A stretch of 7,361 nt of DNA from positions 1-7,361 of the forward strand of contig NZ_CALKTL010000065.1 of assembly GCF_937997405.1 (NCBI RefSeq), read 5' to 3'. The notes under the pieces were generated by a model that searched no databases, had not been told where the DNA came from, and was given only the letters and a program-made list of their open reading frames with translations. The stretch is from an uncultured Campylobacter sp. Its GTDB lineage: Bacteria; Campylobacterota; Campylobacteria; Campylobacterales; Campylobacteraceae. Numbering within the stretch: the stretch's first letter is position 1; each line of letters begins with the position of its first letter. A program made the translations under genes and the position numbers. Below are positions 1 through 5,890 of this stretch, piece by piece.

Positions 1-1
1 T

Positions 2-424
2 AGAAATATCCGTGGAGAAGCAAATGTTTCGCCATCTAAAAAAATTGAAGTTATCTTCAAGACAGCTGATGAAAATGCTAAGAATATTTTACAAAATAAT
101 GCCAAAATATTGGATAAACTGGCAAATATTGAAAAATATGAATTTAATGTGGCAATTCCAAAGCTGGTAGGATTTAGACTGGTTGAAACAACTGAAATTT
201 ATGTTCCGCTCGCTGATTTGATTGATTTGGATAAGGAAATTGAAAAATTGGAAAAAAGTATTGCAAAAATTCAAAAAGATTTAGATAAAACTTTAAAAAA
301 ATTGTCCAATGAAAGTTTTGTTAAGAAGGCAAATCCTGAGGCTGTGGAAAAAGAAAGAAGAATAAAAGAAGAGCTTGAAAATAAAATTGCCAAATTGACA
401 GAATCAATAAATTTATATAAATAG
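2..424 (+). CDS. valS: Valyl-tRNA synthetase, C-terminal fragment (5' end outside window)
   Basis: Valyl-tRNA synthetase charges tRNA-Val with valine in the cytoplasm. Only the last 140 residues are present, read from base 2 to a TAG at 422-424; the catalytic domain (HIGH and KMSKS motifs) lies off the left edge. The fragment opens with RNIRGEANVSPSKK, matching the end of the anticodon-binding domain. A segment including EIYVPLADLIDLDKEIEKLEK leads into the long Lys/Glu-rich coiled coil that ends bacterial ValRS and contacts the tRNA. The tail pattern LSNESFVKKANPEAVEKER is the usual ValRS coiled-coil motif. Codon use is strongly AT-biased (AAA, GAA, ATT, TTG/TTA) and unlike every other gene in the window, which are GC-rich. 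Internal ATGs, such as that at 110, are not starts, because homology continues upstream to the edge. The family call is firm; the fusobacterial (Leptotrichia-like) origin is inferred from composition and style. Confidence 0.93.
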   Translation, partial: RNIRGEANVSPSKKIEVIFKTADENAKNILQNNAKILDKLANIEKYEFNVAIPKLVGFRLVETTEIYVPLADLIDLDKEIEKLEKSIAKIQKDLDKTLKKLSNESFVKKANPEAVEKERRIKEELENKIAKLTESINLYK

Positions 425-432
425 TTTTTTTA

Positions 433-462
433 GACAGGAGCATTGTTTTATGCTCTTGTTTT
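433..462 (+). terminator. Rho-independent terminator after valS
   Basis: Beginning nine bases after the valS stop, CAGGAGCAT (435-443) pairs with ATGCTCTTG (450-458) around the loop TGTTTT. There is one G-U pair, and the stem can extend outward by one A-U pair and one G-U pair. A T-run (459-462) follows. Its position and form are those of an intrinsic terminator, so valS is the last gene of its transcript. Confidence 0.8.
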
Positions 463-481
463 AAAATTTATAAAATTTTAC
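459..481. other. Composition junction: AT-rich fusobacterial-like DNA meets Campylobacter-like DNA
   Basis: DNA to the left is about 30% GC with AT-biased codons; DNA to the right is roughly half GC with frequent AAATTTA words. The change happens within the 19-base word TAAAATTTATAAAATTTTA (462-480). An exact second copy lies at 6773-6791 in the Campylobacter-like part, and its 16-base core recurs at 1871-1886. A join at a short shared AT word is what a misassembled or chimeric contig would show. Real recombination at microhomology cannot be excluded from sequence alone. Confidence 0.7.
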
Positions 482-549
482 TAGTTGCAAACATTGCCCG
501 ACAAACTCCGCTAATCCCCAAATTTAACCCCAGCTTAAGCATAAGCTTG

Positions 550-555
550 TATACT
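550..555 (+). promoter_or_regulatory. Candidate -10 box for the EamA transporter gene
   Basis: TATACT lies 24 bases before the preferred ATG at 580, immediately preceded by TTG. No good -35 is visible at normal spacing, but Campylobacter sigma-70 promoters often lack one. A small inverted repeat, GCTTA/TAAGC (533-537 and 542-546), sits just upstream. This is a weak call based on one hexamer. Confidence 0.3.
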
Positions 556-569
556 TTGGCTTTAAATTT

Positions 570-573
570 AAGG
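570..573 (+). promoter_or_regulatory. Ribosome-binding site that decides the EamA gene start
   Basis: AAGG at 570-573 lies six bases before the ATG at 580. The alternative in-frame TTG start at 547 would add 11 residues, but only CAGCTTAAGCATAAGC precedes it, with no Shine-Dalgarno match. The ATG at 580 is therefore preferred. Confidence 0.6.
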
Positions 574-579
574 CGGCAA

Positions 580-1479
580 ATGAGATCACAGAGCGAATTT
601 TTCGGCGTTTTCATCACGCTTCTTGGCGGCGTATTATGGGGATTTAGCAGTGTTTGCGGGCAGTATCTGTTCACGCAAAAAGGCGTCAGCGCCGACTGGC
701 TCGTACCCTACCGCCTAGGCCTCGCCGGGCTTGCGATGGTAGCGTATTACATCGCTCGCTCGCCGCGCCTAGCCTTTGCGCCGCTAAAAGATCGCGTGCT
801 TTTGCCGCAGCTGCTCATCTATGCGTTTTTTGGGCTTATGATGACGCAGTATTCGTACTTTTGCGGTGTCGAGCTCTCAAACGCCGCCGTCGCGACCGTG
901 ATCCAGTACTCCGCGCCCGCGCTCATCCTTGCCGTCGTTTGCTTTTTAGAACGACGCGTGCCTAAAAAGGTCGAGCTCATCGCGCTCATTTTCGCGGTGC
1001 TGGGCGTCGTGCTGCTCGCCACTCACGGCGATCTGGGTTCGCTCGTTATCAGCGCGGAGGCGCTGGTTTGGTGCCTGATTAGCGCGCTTGGCGTCGTGAT
1101 ATACAGCCTCATTCCCACGAAGCTAAATCAAAAATACCCCGTCGCGTTAAATTTAGGCTGGGGGATGGTCATCGGCGGCGGCGCGCTCGCGCTTTACACG
1201 CGGGTTTGGCAGCTAGGCGGCGTGAGCGACGCGCAGGGCTTTGCAGCGCTTGCCGCGGTAGTGATCCTTGGCACGATATGCGCGTTTAGCTTTTACATGA
1301 CGGGGCTAAAGATAATAGGCGCAAGCAGGGCGAGCATGATAGCATGCATCGAGCCGGTGAGCGCGGCGGCGTTTGCCTATTTTTGGCTGGGGACGGAGTT
1401 CGTGTTTCTTGATTTTGCGGGCTTTACGCTCATTATCTCGTGCATATTTTTGCTGGCTAAAGACAGGAAAAAGGCGTAA
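580..1479 (+). CDS. EamA/DMT-superfamily membrane transporter
   Basis: A 299-residue inner-membrane protein of the drug/metabolite transporter superfamily, whose members carry amino acids, metabolites or drugs. The substrate cannot be read from the sequence. It has the two-fold EamA layout: about residues 8-147 and 159-293 each hold around five hydrophobic helices, giving about ten in all. The first repeat opens with FFGVFITLLGGVLWGFSSV and includes VATVIQYSAPALIL near residues 105-117, a typical EamA stretch at the end of the repeat. The second repeat carries the matching ASRASMIACIEPVSAAAFAY near residues 248-267. A basic tail (KDRKKA) ends the protein. Length is normal for the family. The start at ATG 580 was chosen for its ribosome-binding site; a TTG start at 547 would give 310 residues. 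The next gene follows after 13 bases, so the two are probably co-transcribed. The family is clear; function beyond that is open. Confidence 0.88.
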   Translation: MRSQSEFFGVFITLLGGVLWGFSSVCGQYLFTQKGVSADWLVPYRLGLAGLAMVAYYIARSPRLAFAPLKDRVLLPQLLIYAFFGLMMTQYSYFCGVELSNAAVATVIQYSAPALILAVVCFLERRVPKKVELIALIFAVLGVVLLATHGDLGSLVISAEALVWCLISALGVVIYSLIPTKLNQKYPVALNLGWGMVIGGGALALYTRVWQLGGVSDAQGFAALAAVVILGTICAFSFYMTGLKIIGASRASMIACIEPVSAAAFAYFWLGTEFVFLDFAGFTLIISCIFLLAKDRKKA

Positions 1480-1492
1480 ATTTGGAGGAGAG

Positions 1493-1915
1493 ATGATCTA
1501 TTTGGCACAGACCGATACGACGGCTGGGTTTTTGAGTAAGGATTTTCGCGAGATAAACGCACTCAAACGCCGAGCGGAGGACAAACCCTGCCTCATAACG
1601 ACGGCGAAGCTTAGCGAGCTAAAAAATCTCGCTCGCGTGCCCGCTAAATTTAAAAATTTAGTGCGTCGCGCGAGGAAAACGACCTTTTTATATCCGAACG
1701 GCACCGCCGTGCGCGTCGTGAAAGAGTGCGCTCACGAGGAATTTCTGCGCAAATTTGACTGGCTCTACTCTAGCAGCGCAAATTTAAATGGACAAAATTT
1801 TGACGAAGCCTGGGCGAAAGCGGCGGCTGACGAGGTCATAGATCAAAATTTCAGCCAAAACGCAAGCTCGAAAATTTATAAAATTTCAAAAACTAAAATT
1901 TTGCGGATTAGATAG
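1493..1915 (+). CDS. Short YrdC/Sua5-family protein, probable L-threonylcarbamoyladenylate synthase
   Basis: A 140-residue cytoplasmic protein of the Sua5/YciO/YrdC family. TsaC-type members turn threonine, bicarbonate and ATP into threonylcarbamoyl-AMP, the donor for t6A37 in ANN-decoding tRNAs. Family landmarks appear in order: QTDTTAG (6-12; the P/TDT-x-x-G nucleotide motif with Q for P), the basic motif LKRRAEDKP (24-32), RKTTFLYPNGTAVRVV (61-76, corresponding to the usual PGPTT...AVRV stretch), SSSANLNG (93-100, the TSANxSG motif) and a C-terminal SSKIYKISKTKILR (125-138) that resembles the normal family ending. The protein is thus compact rather than truncated; E. coli TsaC has about 190 residues. 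GGAGGAG (1484-1490) lies two bases before the ATG at 1493. The frame is open upstream, but that stretch overlaps the transporter gene in another frame and lacks the family N-terminus. A YciO-like role is possible, so no symbol is given. Confidence 0.82.
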   Translation: MIYLAQTDTTAGFLSKDFREINALKRRAEDKPCLITTAKLSELKNLARVPAKFKNLVRRARKTTFLYPNGTAVRVVKECAHEEFLRKFDWLYSSSANLNGQNFDEAWAKAAADEVIDQNFSQNASSKIYKISKTKILRIR

Positions 1916-2077
1916 AGCTGCCGATTAAAATTTACACGCGCAAAGAGCACATAAAAAAGAGGCGAGAGCGAATCGGCTTTGCAAATTTAAAACCGGATAC
2001 CTCGTTTCGGCTACTTTGTCCTCTGCACAATTTTAAACGACCTTCTAAATTTAAAATGGCTCTGTAAATTTAGCCGA

Positions 2078-2095
2078 GCCGCGAAATCCCGCGGC
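2078..2095. repeat. Short GC hairpin
   Basis: GCCGCG (2078-2083) and CGCGGC (2090-2095) form a perfect six-pair inverted repeat around the loop AAATCC. No T-run follows on either strand, so it is not a typical intrinsic terminator, although it is the first strong hairpin downstream of the 1493-1915 gene. Confidence 0.4.
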
Positions 2096-2269
2096 AGATA
2101 AACCGCACAAAGACCGCCAGGAATTTTGAAAAATCCAGAAAAGATCACAGCAGACTCGTAGAAAAATTATATAAAAAGCCGCAAAATTCTACCGCAGATT
2201 GCTGCCGATTTCCATCAGAGCTACTACGCGCCGTTTTTGATCGAAGCTCTACCTATGTTGCCTGCTTTC

Positions 2270-2306
2270 AATTAAAACTCCGCCGCTTCTGCCGATAGTT
2301 TTAATT
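2270..2306. repeat. Perfect 10-base inverted repeat
   Basis: AATTAAAACT (2270-2279) and AGTTTTAATT (2297-2306) are exact reverse complements around a 17-base loop. After one mismatch the arms extend by three more pairs (TTT at 2266-2268 with AAA at 2308-2310). It could be a protein-binding dyad or an RNA hairpin; no gene is close by, so no role is assigned. Confidence 0.5.
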
Positions 2307-2645
2307 AAAATTTCATCGCTGCGTGAGTAAATTTCGATCAAAATTCTATCATCGCCGATTGTATATCAAAAATCCCGCCGCTGCCGATACTATCGCCTTT
2401 CATCGCCGCTATCGCCGCCGCGGCTATTGCGTTCTATCTTCACTGCTTCTGCCGCAGCAAGCGCCGCAAATCCGTCCACGTAGCTCACGCCCTTTAGGTT
2501 CTCAAACCTACGTGTAAGACGCAAGTGCACCGCTCCGTTGCTGCGCTACGACGACAGATCCGCGATAAAATTTCCGCCGCCGCGCAACGTGTGTCAAGCC
2601 AAACACTGCAAATTTTAAAATTTAAACCGCCTCTCGCCGCGCGGC

Positions 2646-2673
2646 ACCGATAAATTCCAACCGATAAACTCCG
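2646..2673. repeat. Two tandem copies of a 14-base unit
   Basis: ACCGATAAATTCCA (2646-2659) is followed directly by ACCGATAAACTCCG (2660-2673), with 12 of 14 bases identical. The pair lies about 60 bases before the candidate -35 box of the permease promoter, so activator sites are possible. A chance slip duplication is equally plausible. Confidence 0.4.
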
Positions 2674-2733
2674 CTAGCTAGTCCATCATTTCCGCATAAA
2701 TCATAAATTTCCATAAATTTAACGCCGCCTTTC

Positions 2734-2761
2734 TTGCTTTATATTAAAATTTCGCTAAAAT
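2734..2761 (+). promoter_or_regulatory. Candidate sigma-70 promoter of the GntP permease gene
   Basis: TTGCTT (2734-2739) and TAAAAT (2756-2761) are separated by 16 bases, and the -10 sits in the context GCTAAAAT. Transcription would start near 2768 and leave an untranslated leader of about 74 bases before the ATG at 2842. This is the best-spaced pair of boxes seen in the window, though TAAAAT is common in AT-rich spacers. Confidence 0.45.
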
Positions 2762-2780
2762 TACCGCATTAAATTTGAGG

Positions 2781-2812
2781 CGCAAACGGAGCTTAAGCTT
2801 AAACCGCTTGCG
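2781..2812 (+). promoter_or_regulatory. Hairpin in the permease leader
   Basis: CGCAAACGG (2781-2789) pairs with CCGCTTGCG (2804-2812) with one mismatch. The enclosed loop includes the small palindrome GCTTAAGC. It lies between the predicted transcription start and the ribosome-binding site, so it could be an operator in DNA or a leader structure in RNA. No known riboswitch class is recognised. Confidence 0.3.
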
Positions 2813-2841
2813 GGCAAATTAAATCCATTCAAGGAGCTTTT

Positions 2842-4218
2842 ATGAGCGGTGTTGCGTTAATCATCTGCTTCGCCATAGCGGTCGTCGTGATGATTTTTTT
2901 GATCTCCAAAGCAGGCGTTCACCCATTTTTGGCGCTAATGCTTATCTCCCTGGCGCTCGCGATCGTCGCGGGCATACCGCTAGCCAAGATCCCCGCGATT
3001 ATCGGCGACGGATTCAGCGGCACGTTTAAGAGTATCGGTATCGTCATAATCTTCGGCGCGCTCATCGGCACCGTGCTTGAAAAGACCGGCGCGGCGCTCA
3101 AACTCGCCGATATGGTCGTAAACGTAGTCGGGCAGAAGCGCCCCGAGCTTGCGATGCTCATAATGGGCTGGATCGTAGGTATCCCCGTATTTTGCGACAG
3201 CGGCTTCGTCGTCTTAAACCCGATCCGAGAAGCGATCAGTAAAAAAATCGGCGAAAATCCGGTCGCTCTTGCAGTAGCGCTTTCGGGCGGACTTTACGCC
3301 TCGCACGTATTCATCCCGCCGACTCCGGGACCGATCGCCGCAGCAGGCGCCGTGGGTCTAGGCGGCAATCTACTGCTCGTAATCGCAATGGGTGCGGTAG
3401 TCTCCTTGCCGGTGCTGATCGCTACATACTTTTTTTCCAAAAAAGTCGCCAAGAGCGTGCATATAAGCGAGGCCGAAGCGAATGAGGTCATCGCAAAAAG
3501 CTACGACGATCTGCTTAAACAATACGGCAAATTGCCGGGCGGATTTTTAAGCTTAGCCCCTATTTTGATACCAATCCTATTTATGGCGCTGGGCTCCGTC
3601 GCCAAGATCTTAAAAGTAGGCGGATTTGCGGGCGAAATTTCGCAATTTTTAGGAAATCCTATCATCGCGCTAGCCTTGGGCGTAGTTTTTGCGGTATTTT
3701 TGCTCGTGCAAACCGGCAAACTGGGCGAATTTAGCGAGATCACTAACGAATCCTTAAAAATCGTAGGACCGATCCTCTTTATAACCGCAGCGGGCGGAGT
3801 GCTAGGCAAGGTCATCACCGACGCCGGCTTCGTAACCTACATCAAGGACAATGCGACTGCCATTAAAGCCGCGGGGATTTTCTTCCCATTCTTAATCTCG
3901 GCCGTCTTAAAAACCGCGCAAGGAAGCTCCACCGTTGCGATCATCACCACCGCTTCGATTATGGGCGCATTTAACGTGGACGGCTCGCTGATGCAGGTAC
4001 TAGGCTTCACCTCCGAAATGTCCGGCGCGCTTGTGGTAATGGCGATCGCAGCGGGCGCGATGACGGTTTCGCACGCTAATGACAGCTACTTTTGGGTCGT
4101 TACAAATTTCAGCAAGATGAATCCGCAGCAAGGCTACCGCACTCAAACAATGCTGACGCTAATTATGGGCATTACGGGCATGATCAGCGTGTGGGTTTTG
4201 TCGCTGTTTTTGATATAG
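2842..4218 (+). CDS. GntP-family organic-acid:proton symporter, probable D-glycerate permease
   Basis: A 458-residue inner-membrane protein of the GntP (gluconate:H+ symporter) family, normal in length for the family and hydrophobic throughout, with about 12-14 membrane segments. Recognisable conserved stretches in order are GALIGTVLEKTGAA (72-85), GIPVFCDSGFVVLNP (113-127), HVFIPPTPGPIAAAG (155-169), KTAQGSSTVA (357-366) and SHANDSYFWVV (410-420). A charged segment near 200-232 looks like a central cytoplasmic loop. AAGGAG (2831-2836) lies five bases before the ATG. GntP relatives carry gluconate, idonate, fructuronate, glycerate or related acids, and the sequence alone does not say which. 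The glycerate kinase gene downstream makes D-glycerate the most likely substrate; gntP-family/glycerate-kinase pairing is known elsewhere, for example in Haemophilus influenzae. The 396-base structured spacer suggests the two genes may be read separately or with an internal control point. Family assignment is firm; the substrate is inferred. Confidence 0.93.
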   Translation: MSGVALIICFAIAVVVMIFLISKAGVHPFLALMLISLALAIVAGIPLAKIPAIIGDGFSGTFKSIGIVIIFGALIGTVLEKTGAALKLADMVVNVVGQKRPELAMLIMGWIVGIPVFCDSGFVVLNPIREAISKKIGENPVALAVALSGGLYASHVFIPPTPGPIAAAGAVGLGGNLLLVIAMGAVVSLPVLIATYFFSKKVAKSVHISEAEANEVIAKSYDDLLKQYGKLPGGFLSLAPILIPILFMALGSVAKILKVGGFAGEISQFLGNPIIALALGVVFAVFLLVQTGKLGEFSEITNESLKIVGPILFITAAGGVLGKVITDAGFVTYIKDNATAIKAAGIFFPFLISAVLKTAQGSSTVAIITTASIMGAFNVDGSLMQVLGFTSEMSGALVVMAIAAGAMTVSHANDSYFWVVTNFSKMNPQQGYRTQTMLTLIMGITGMISVWVLSLFLI

Positions 4219-4322
4219 GCTAGCTTATTCTAGCCGCTACCGCGCTAAATCCGTGCGGAGTGCAATACGCGGCATCTACCAGCGGCTAGCTACAAAAATT
4301 CTTTAAATTTACGTAGCTAGCC
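4218..4322. repeat. Mutually exclusive CTAG-containing hairpins at the 3' end of the permease gene
   Basis: Three pairings compete. GGCTAG (4218-4223, using the last base of the stop codon) pairs with CTAGCC (4230-4235). CTAGCCGCT (4230-4238) is the exact reverse complement of AGCGGCTAG (4281-4289). GGCTAGCTAC (4284-4293) is the exact reverse complement of GTAGCTAGCC (4313-4322). Because the segments overlap, forming the middle pairing excludes both outer ones, which is an attenuator-like arrangement. There is no T-run after the last hairpin, so classical intrinsic termination is not supported; 3'-end protection or processing is possible. Confidence 0.5.
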
Positions 4323-4397
4323 CGCGTCGCGCAAATGCCTTAGTATTAAAATTTTGTATAGCGGAGTTTTAAATTTACACACAAAGCCTCAAGGACC

Positions 4398-4600
4398 GAA
4401 ATTTTAAAATTCTATCGCTACGGAATTTTAAAATTTAGCCTGAATTCTGTGGCTTACAGAATTCTAAAATTCCACGACATAAAATTTTAGAATTTGCCCC
4501 ACAAATTTGGCGACGAGATTTTAAAATTATACTCTTGCTTCAGTCTTGTCATCGTAAATTTAGCCTATGCGCTGTAAAATTCCAAAATTTTAAAATACCA
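4398..4600. repeat. Cluster of AATTTTAAAATT-type palindromes in the spacer before glycerate kinase
   Basis: Near-palindromic copies lie at 4398-4412, 4423-4436, 4459-4472, 4481-4495 and 4517-4528, with a related run at about 4579-4596. Two perfect but overlapping hairpins are also present: GAATTCTGT (4442-4450) with ACAGAATTC (4456-4464), five-base loop; and AATTCTAAAATT (4460-4471) with AATTTTAGAATT (4483-4494), 11-base loop. They share 4460-4464, so only one can form at a time. Spacing is irregular, so this is not a CRISPR array. It may be a regulator-binding cluster, an RNA switch, or only a dense patch of the AAATTT word common in this DNA. Confidence 0.5.
4506..4533 (+). promoter_or_regulatory. 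Candidate promoter of the glycerate kinase gene
   Basis: TTTGGC (4506-4511) and TATACT (4528-4533) are 16 bases apart, giving a leader of about 75 bases before the ATG at 4615. The same -10 hexamer occurs before the EamA gene. A second possible -10, TAAAAT at 4575-4580, has no partner. The call is weak because AT-rich spacers supply many such boxes. Confidence 0.3.
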
Positions 4601-4614
4601 GCTAAAGGAAAAAT

Positions 4615-5751
4615 ATGAAAGTTTTAGTCGCGATCGACTCGTTTAAGGGCTCACTTAGTTCGCTTGAGGCGGGCAACGCCGTAAAATCAGGCATCGAAAA
4701 GCTAGGCTGCGAGGTGCTCGTCAAACCTATCGCAGATGGCGGCGAAGGAAGCGTTGAAGCCCTTGCCGACGCGCTAAAAGCTAAGTTCATGGACGTTATC
4801 GTAGCAAATCCGTTAGGCGAAAAAACGCCTGCGCGCTACGCCTTAAAAGGCGAGCTAGGCATCTTAGAAATGGCGTCCGCATCGGGTCTGCCGCTCATCG
4901 AAAAATCGCGCCGCAACCCGCTAAAAACGAGCACTTATGGCTTTGGCGAGATGATAGCGCATGCGATCGCACACGGCGCGCGAAAGTTTATCATCGGTAT
5001 CGGTGGAAGTGCTACGAATGATGCGGGCATGGGAATGCTGCGCGCGCTCGGTTTTAAATTTAAAGATGCAAATGGCGCAGAGCTTGCGGGAGCGGGCGAG
5101 GATCTGATTAAACTCGCCACGATAGATTGCACTTCGATGCTGCCGCATCTTAAAGAATGCGAGTTTCTCATCGCCTGCGACGTGGATAATCCGCTTTTTG
5201 GCGAAAACGGCGCAGCATATATTTACGCCCCGCAAAAGGGCGCGGATGCGGCGATGGTAAAGCAACTCGATGCGGGACTTATCAATTTCGCAAGCGTCGT
5301 AAGTAAGCACCTCGGACGCGAGCTTTGGAATAGCCCCGGAGCAGGAGCTGCTGGCGGGCTGGGCTTTGGTTTTGTAAGCTTTCTAAACGCGACGCTTAAG
5401 CCGGGCATCGACATCATCACCGAAGAGATCGGGCTAGAGCGCGATATGCAAGGCACCGAGCTCGTCATCACAGGCGAAGGAAGGCTCGATTTTCAAAGCT
5501 CGATGGGCAAAACCCCTTGCGGTGTCGCAAAGATTGCTGCTTCTTACGGCGTGCCCGTAATCGCGCTGGCAGGCGGCATCTCGCCCTGTGCCGGCGGCTG
5601 TAACGAGCGAGGCATAGGCGCATTTTTTTGCATCCTAAACGAACCGATGAGCCTTGAGCGCGCGATGGAGCCCACCGTCGCAACGCAAAATTTAGCCCGG
5701 GTCGCCGAACAAGCGGTGCGATTATTTCTACTCGGACGCGGCGCCAAATAG
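4615..5751 (+). CDS. glxK: Glycerate kinase (GlxK/GarK family)
   Basis: A 378-residue cytoplasmic kinase that phosphorylates D-glycerate with ATP. The E. coli GarK/GlxK relatives are reported to yield 2-phosphoglycerate, which enolase then turns into phosphoenolpyruvate. The family signature is complete: DSFKGSLSSLEA at the N-terminus (8-19), PIADGGEGS (38-46), GIGGSATNDAGMGML (128-142), IACDVDNPLFGENGAA (186-201), SPGAGAAGGLGFG (240-252) and ITGEGRLDFQSSMGK (285-299). Length matches the usual 370-385 residues and no key region is missing. AAAGGAA (4604-4610) precedes the ATG at 4615 with normal spacing. Base composition and codon use match the permease gene, so there is no sign that the kinase arrived separately. 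With the permease it forms a glycerate uptake and activation pair feeding lower glycolysis and gluconeogenesis. The choice between glxK and garK is nominal: they are paralogues and the sequence does not separate them. Confidence 0.95.
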   Translation: MKVLVAIDSFKGSLSSLEAGNAVKSGIEKLGCEVLVKPIADGGEGSVEALADALKAKFMDVIVANPLGEKTPARYALKGELGILEMASASGLPLIEKSRRNPLKTSTYGFGEMIAHAIAHGARKFIIGIGGSATNDAGMGMLRALGFKFKDANGAELAGAGEDLIKLATIDCTSMLPHLKECEFLIACDVDNPLFGENGAAYIYAPQKGADAAMVKQLDAGLINFASVVSKHLGRELWNSPGAGAAGGLGFGFVSFLNATLKPGIDIITEEIGLERDMQGTELVITGEGRLDFQSSMGKTPCGVAKIAASYGVPVIALAGGISPCAGGCNERGIGAFFCILNEPMSLERAMEPTVATQNLARVAEQAVRLFLLGRGAK

Positions 5752-5780
5752 GGCTTTTGGACTGAAATTTAAAGCACAGG

Positions 5781-5794
5781 TGCTAAAATTAGCA
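5781..5794 (+). promoter_or_regulatory. Extended -10-like box overlapping a perfect dyad
   Basis: TGCTAAAAT (5781-5789) fits the extended -10 form TG-n-TAAAAT. It lies inside TGCTAAAATTAGCA (5781-5794), whose six-base arms TGCTAA and TTAGCA are exact reverse complements. A promoter buried in a dyad could be controlled by a bound regulator. It would start RNA near 5796, 30 bases past the glycerate kinase stop and about 95 bases before the small frame at 5891. Confidence 0.35.
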
Positions 5795-5890
5795 GCGAGC
5801 GCGGTATGTATGCGTGACAGGTGCGGTTGCGAAATAAGGCGGCGGCGGCTCGCAACATATAAGCACGACAAAGTGCGGCAGGAGGCGAGC

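Larger units (their letters stand above)
1916..2841. other. Long intergenic region with no credible gene
   Basis: About 0.93 kb lies between the YrdC-like gene and the permease. Frames are short and broken on both strands. The longest on the + strand (GTG at 2323, 64 codons) has no ribosome-binding site and a repetitive Arg/Tyr composition caused by CGCC-rich repeats. On the - strand a roughly 50-codon open stretch (about 2544-2394) has a plausible residue mix, including a stretch readable as ENLKGVSYVDGFAALAAAEA, but no recognised family; it could be a decayed gene end. The word AAATTT occurs about fifteen times. Small inverted and tandem repeats, listed separately, and a promoter near the right end are the only structures I can support. 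Confidence 0.6.

Noticed and set aside
547..579. Longer EamA reading frame starting at TTG 547
   Set aside because: There is no Shine-Dalgarno sequence before the TTG, while ATG 580 has AAGG six bases upstream and leaves a normal EamA N-terminus.
2323..2517. 64-codon + strand frame beginning at GTG
   Set aside because: No ribosome-binding site, repetitive Arg/Tyr-rich composition produced by CGCC repeats, and no family resemblance.
4398..4600. CRISPR-like repeat array
   Set aside because: The repeated unit is a short AT palindrome with irregular spacing (about 20-70 bases) and no constant repeat/spacer lengths; no cas gene is present.
5745..5760. Hairpin at the glycerate kinase stop codon as a terminator
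   Set aside because: Only about five pairs (CCAAA with TTTGG) and no T-run follows it.
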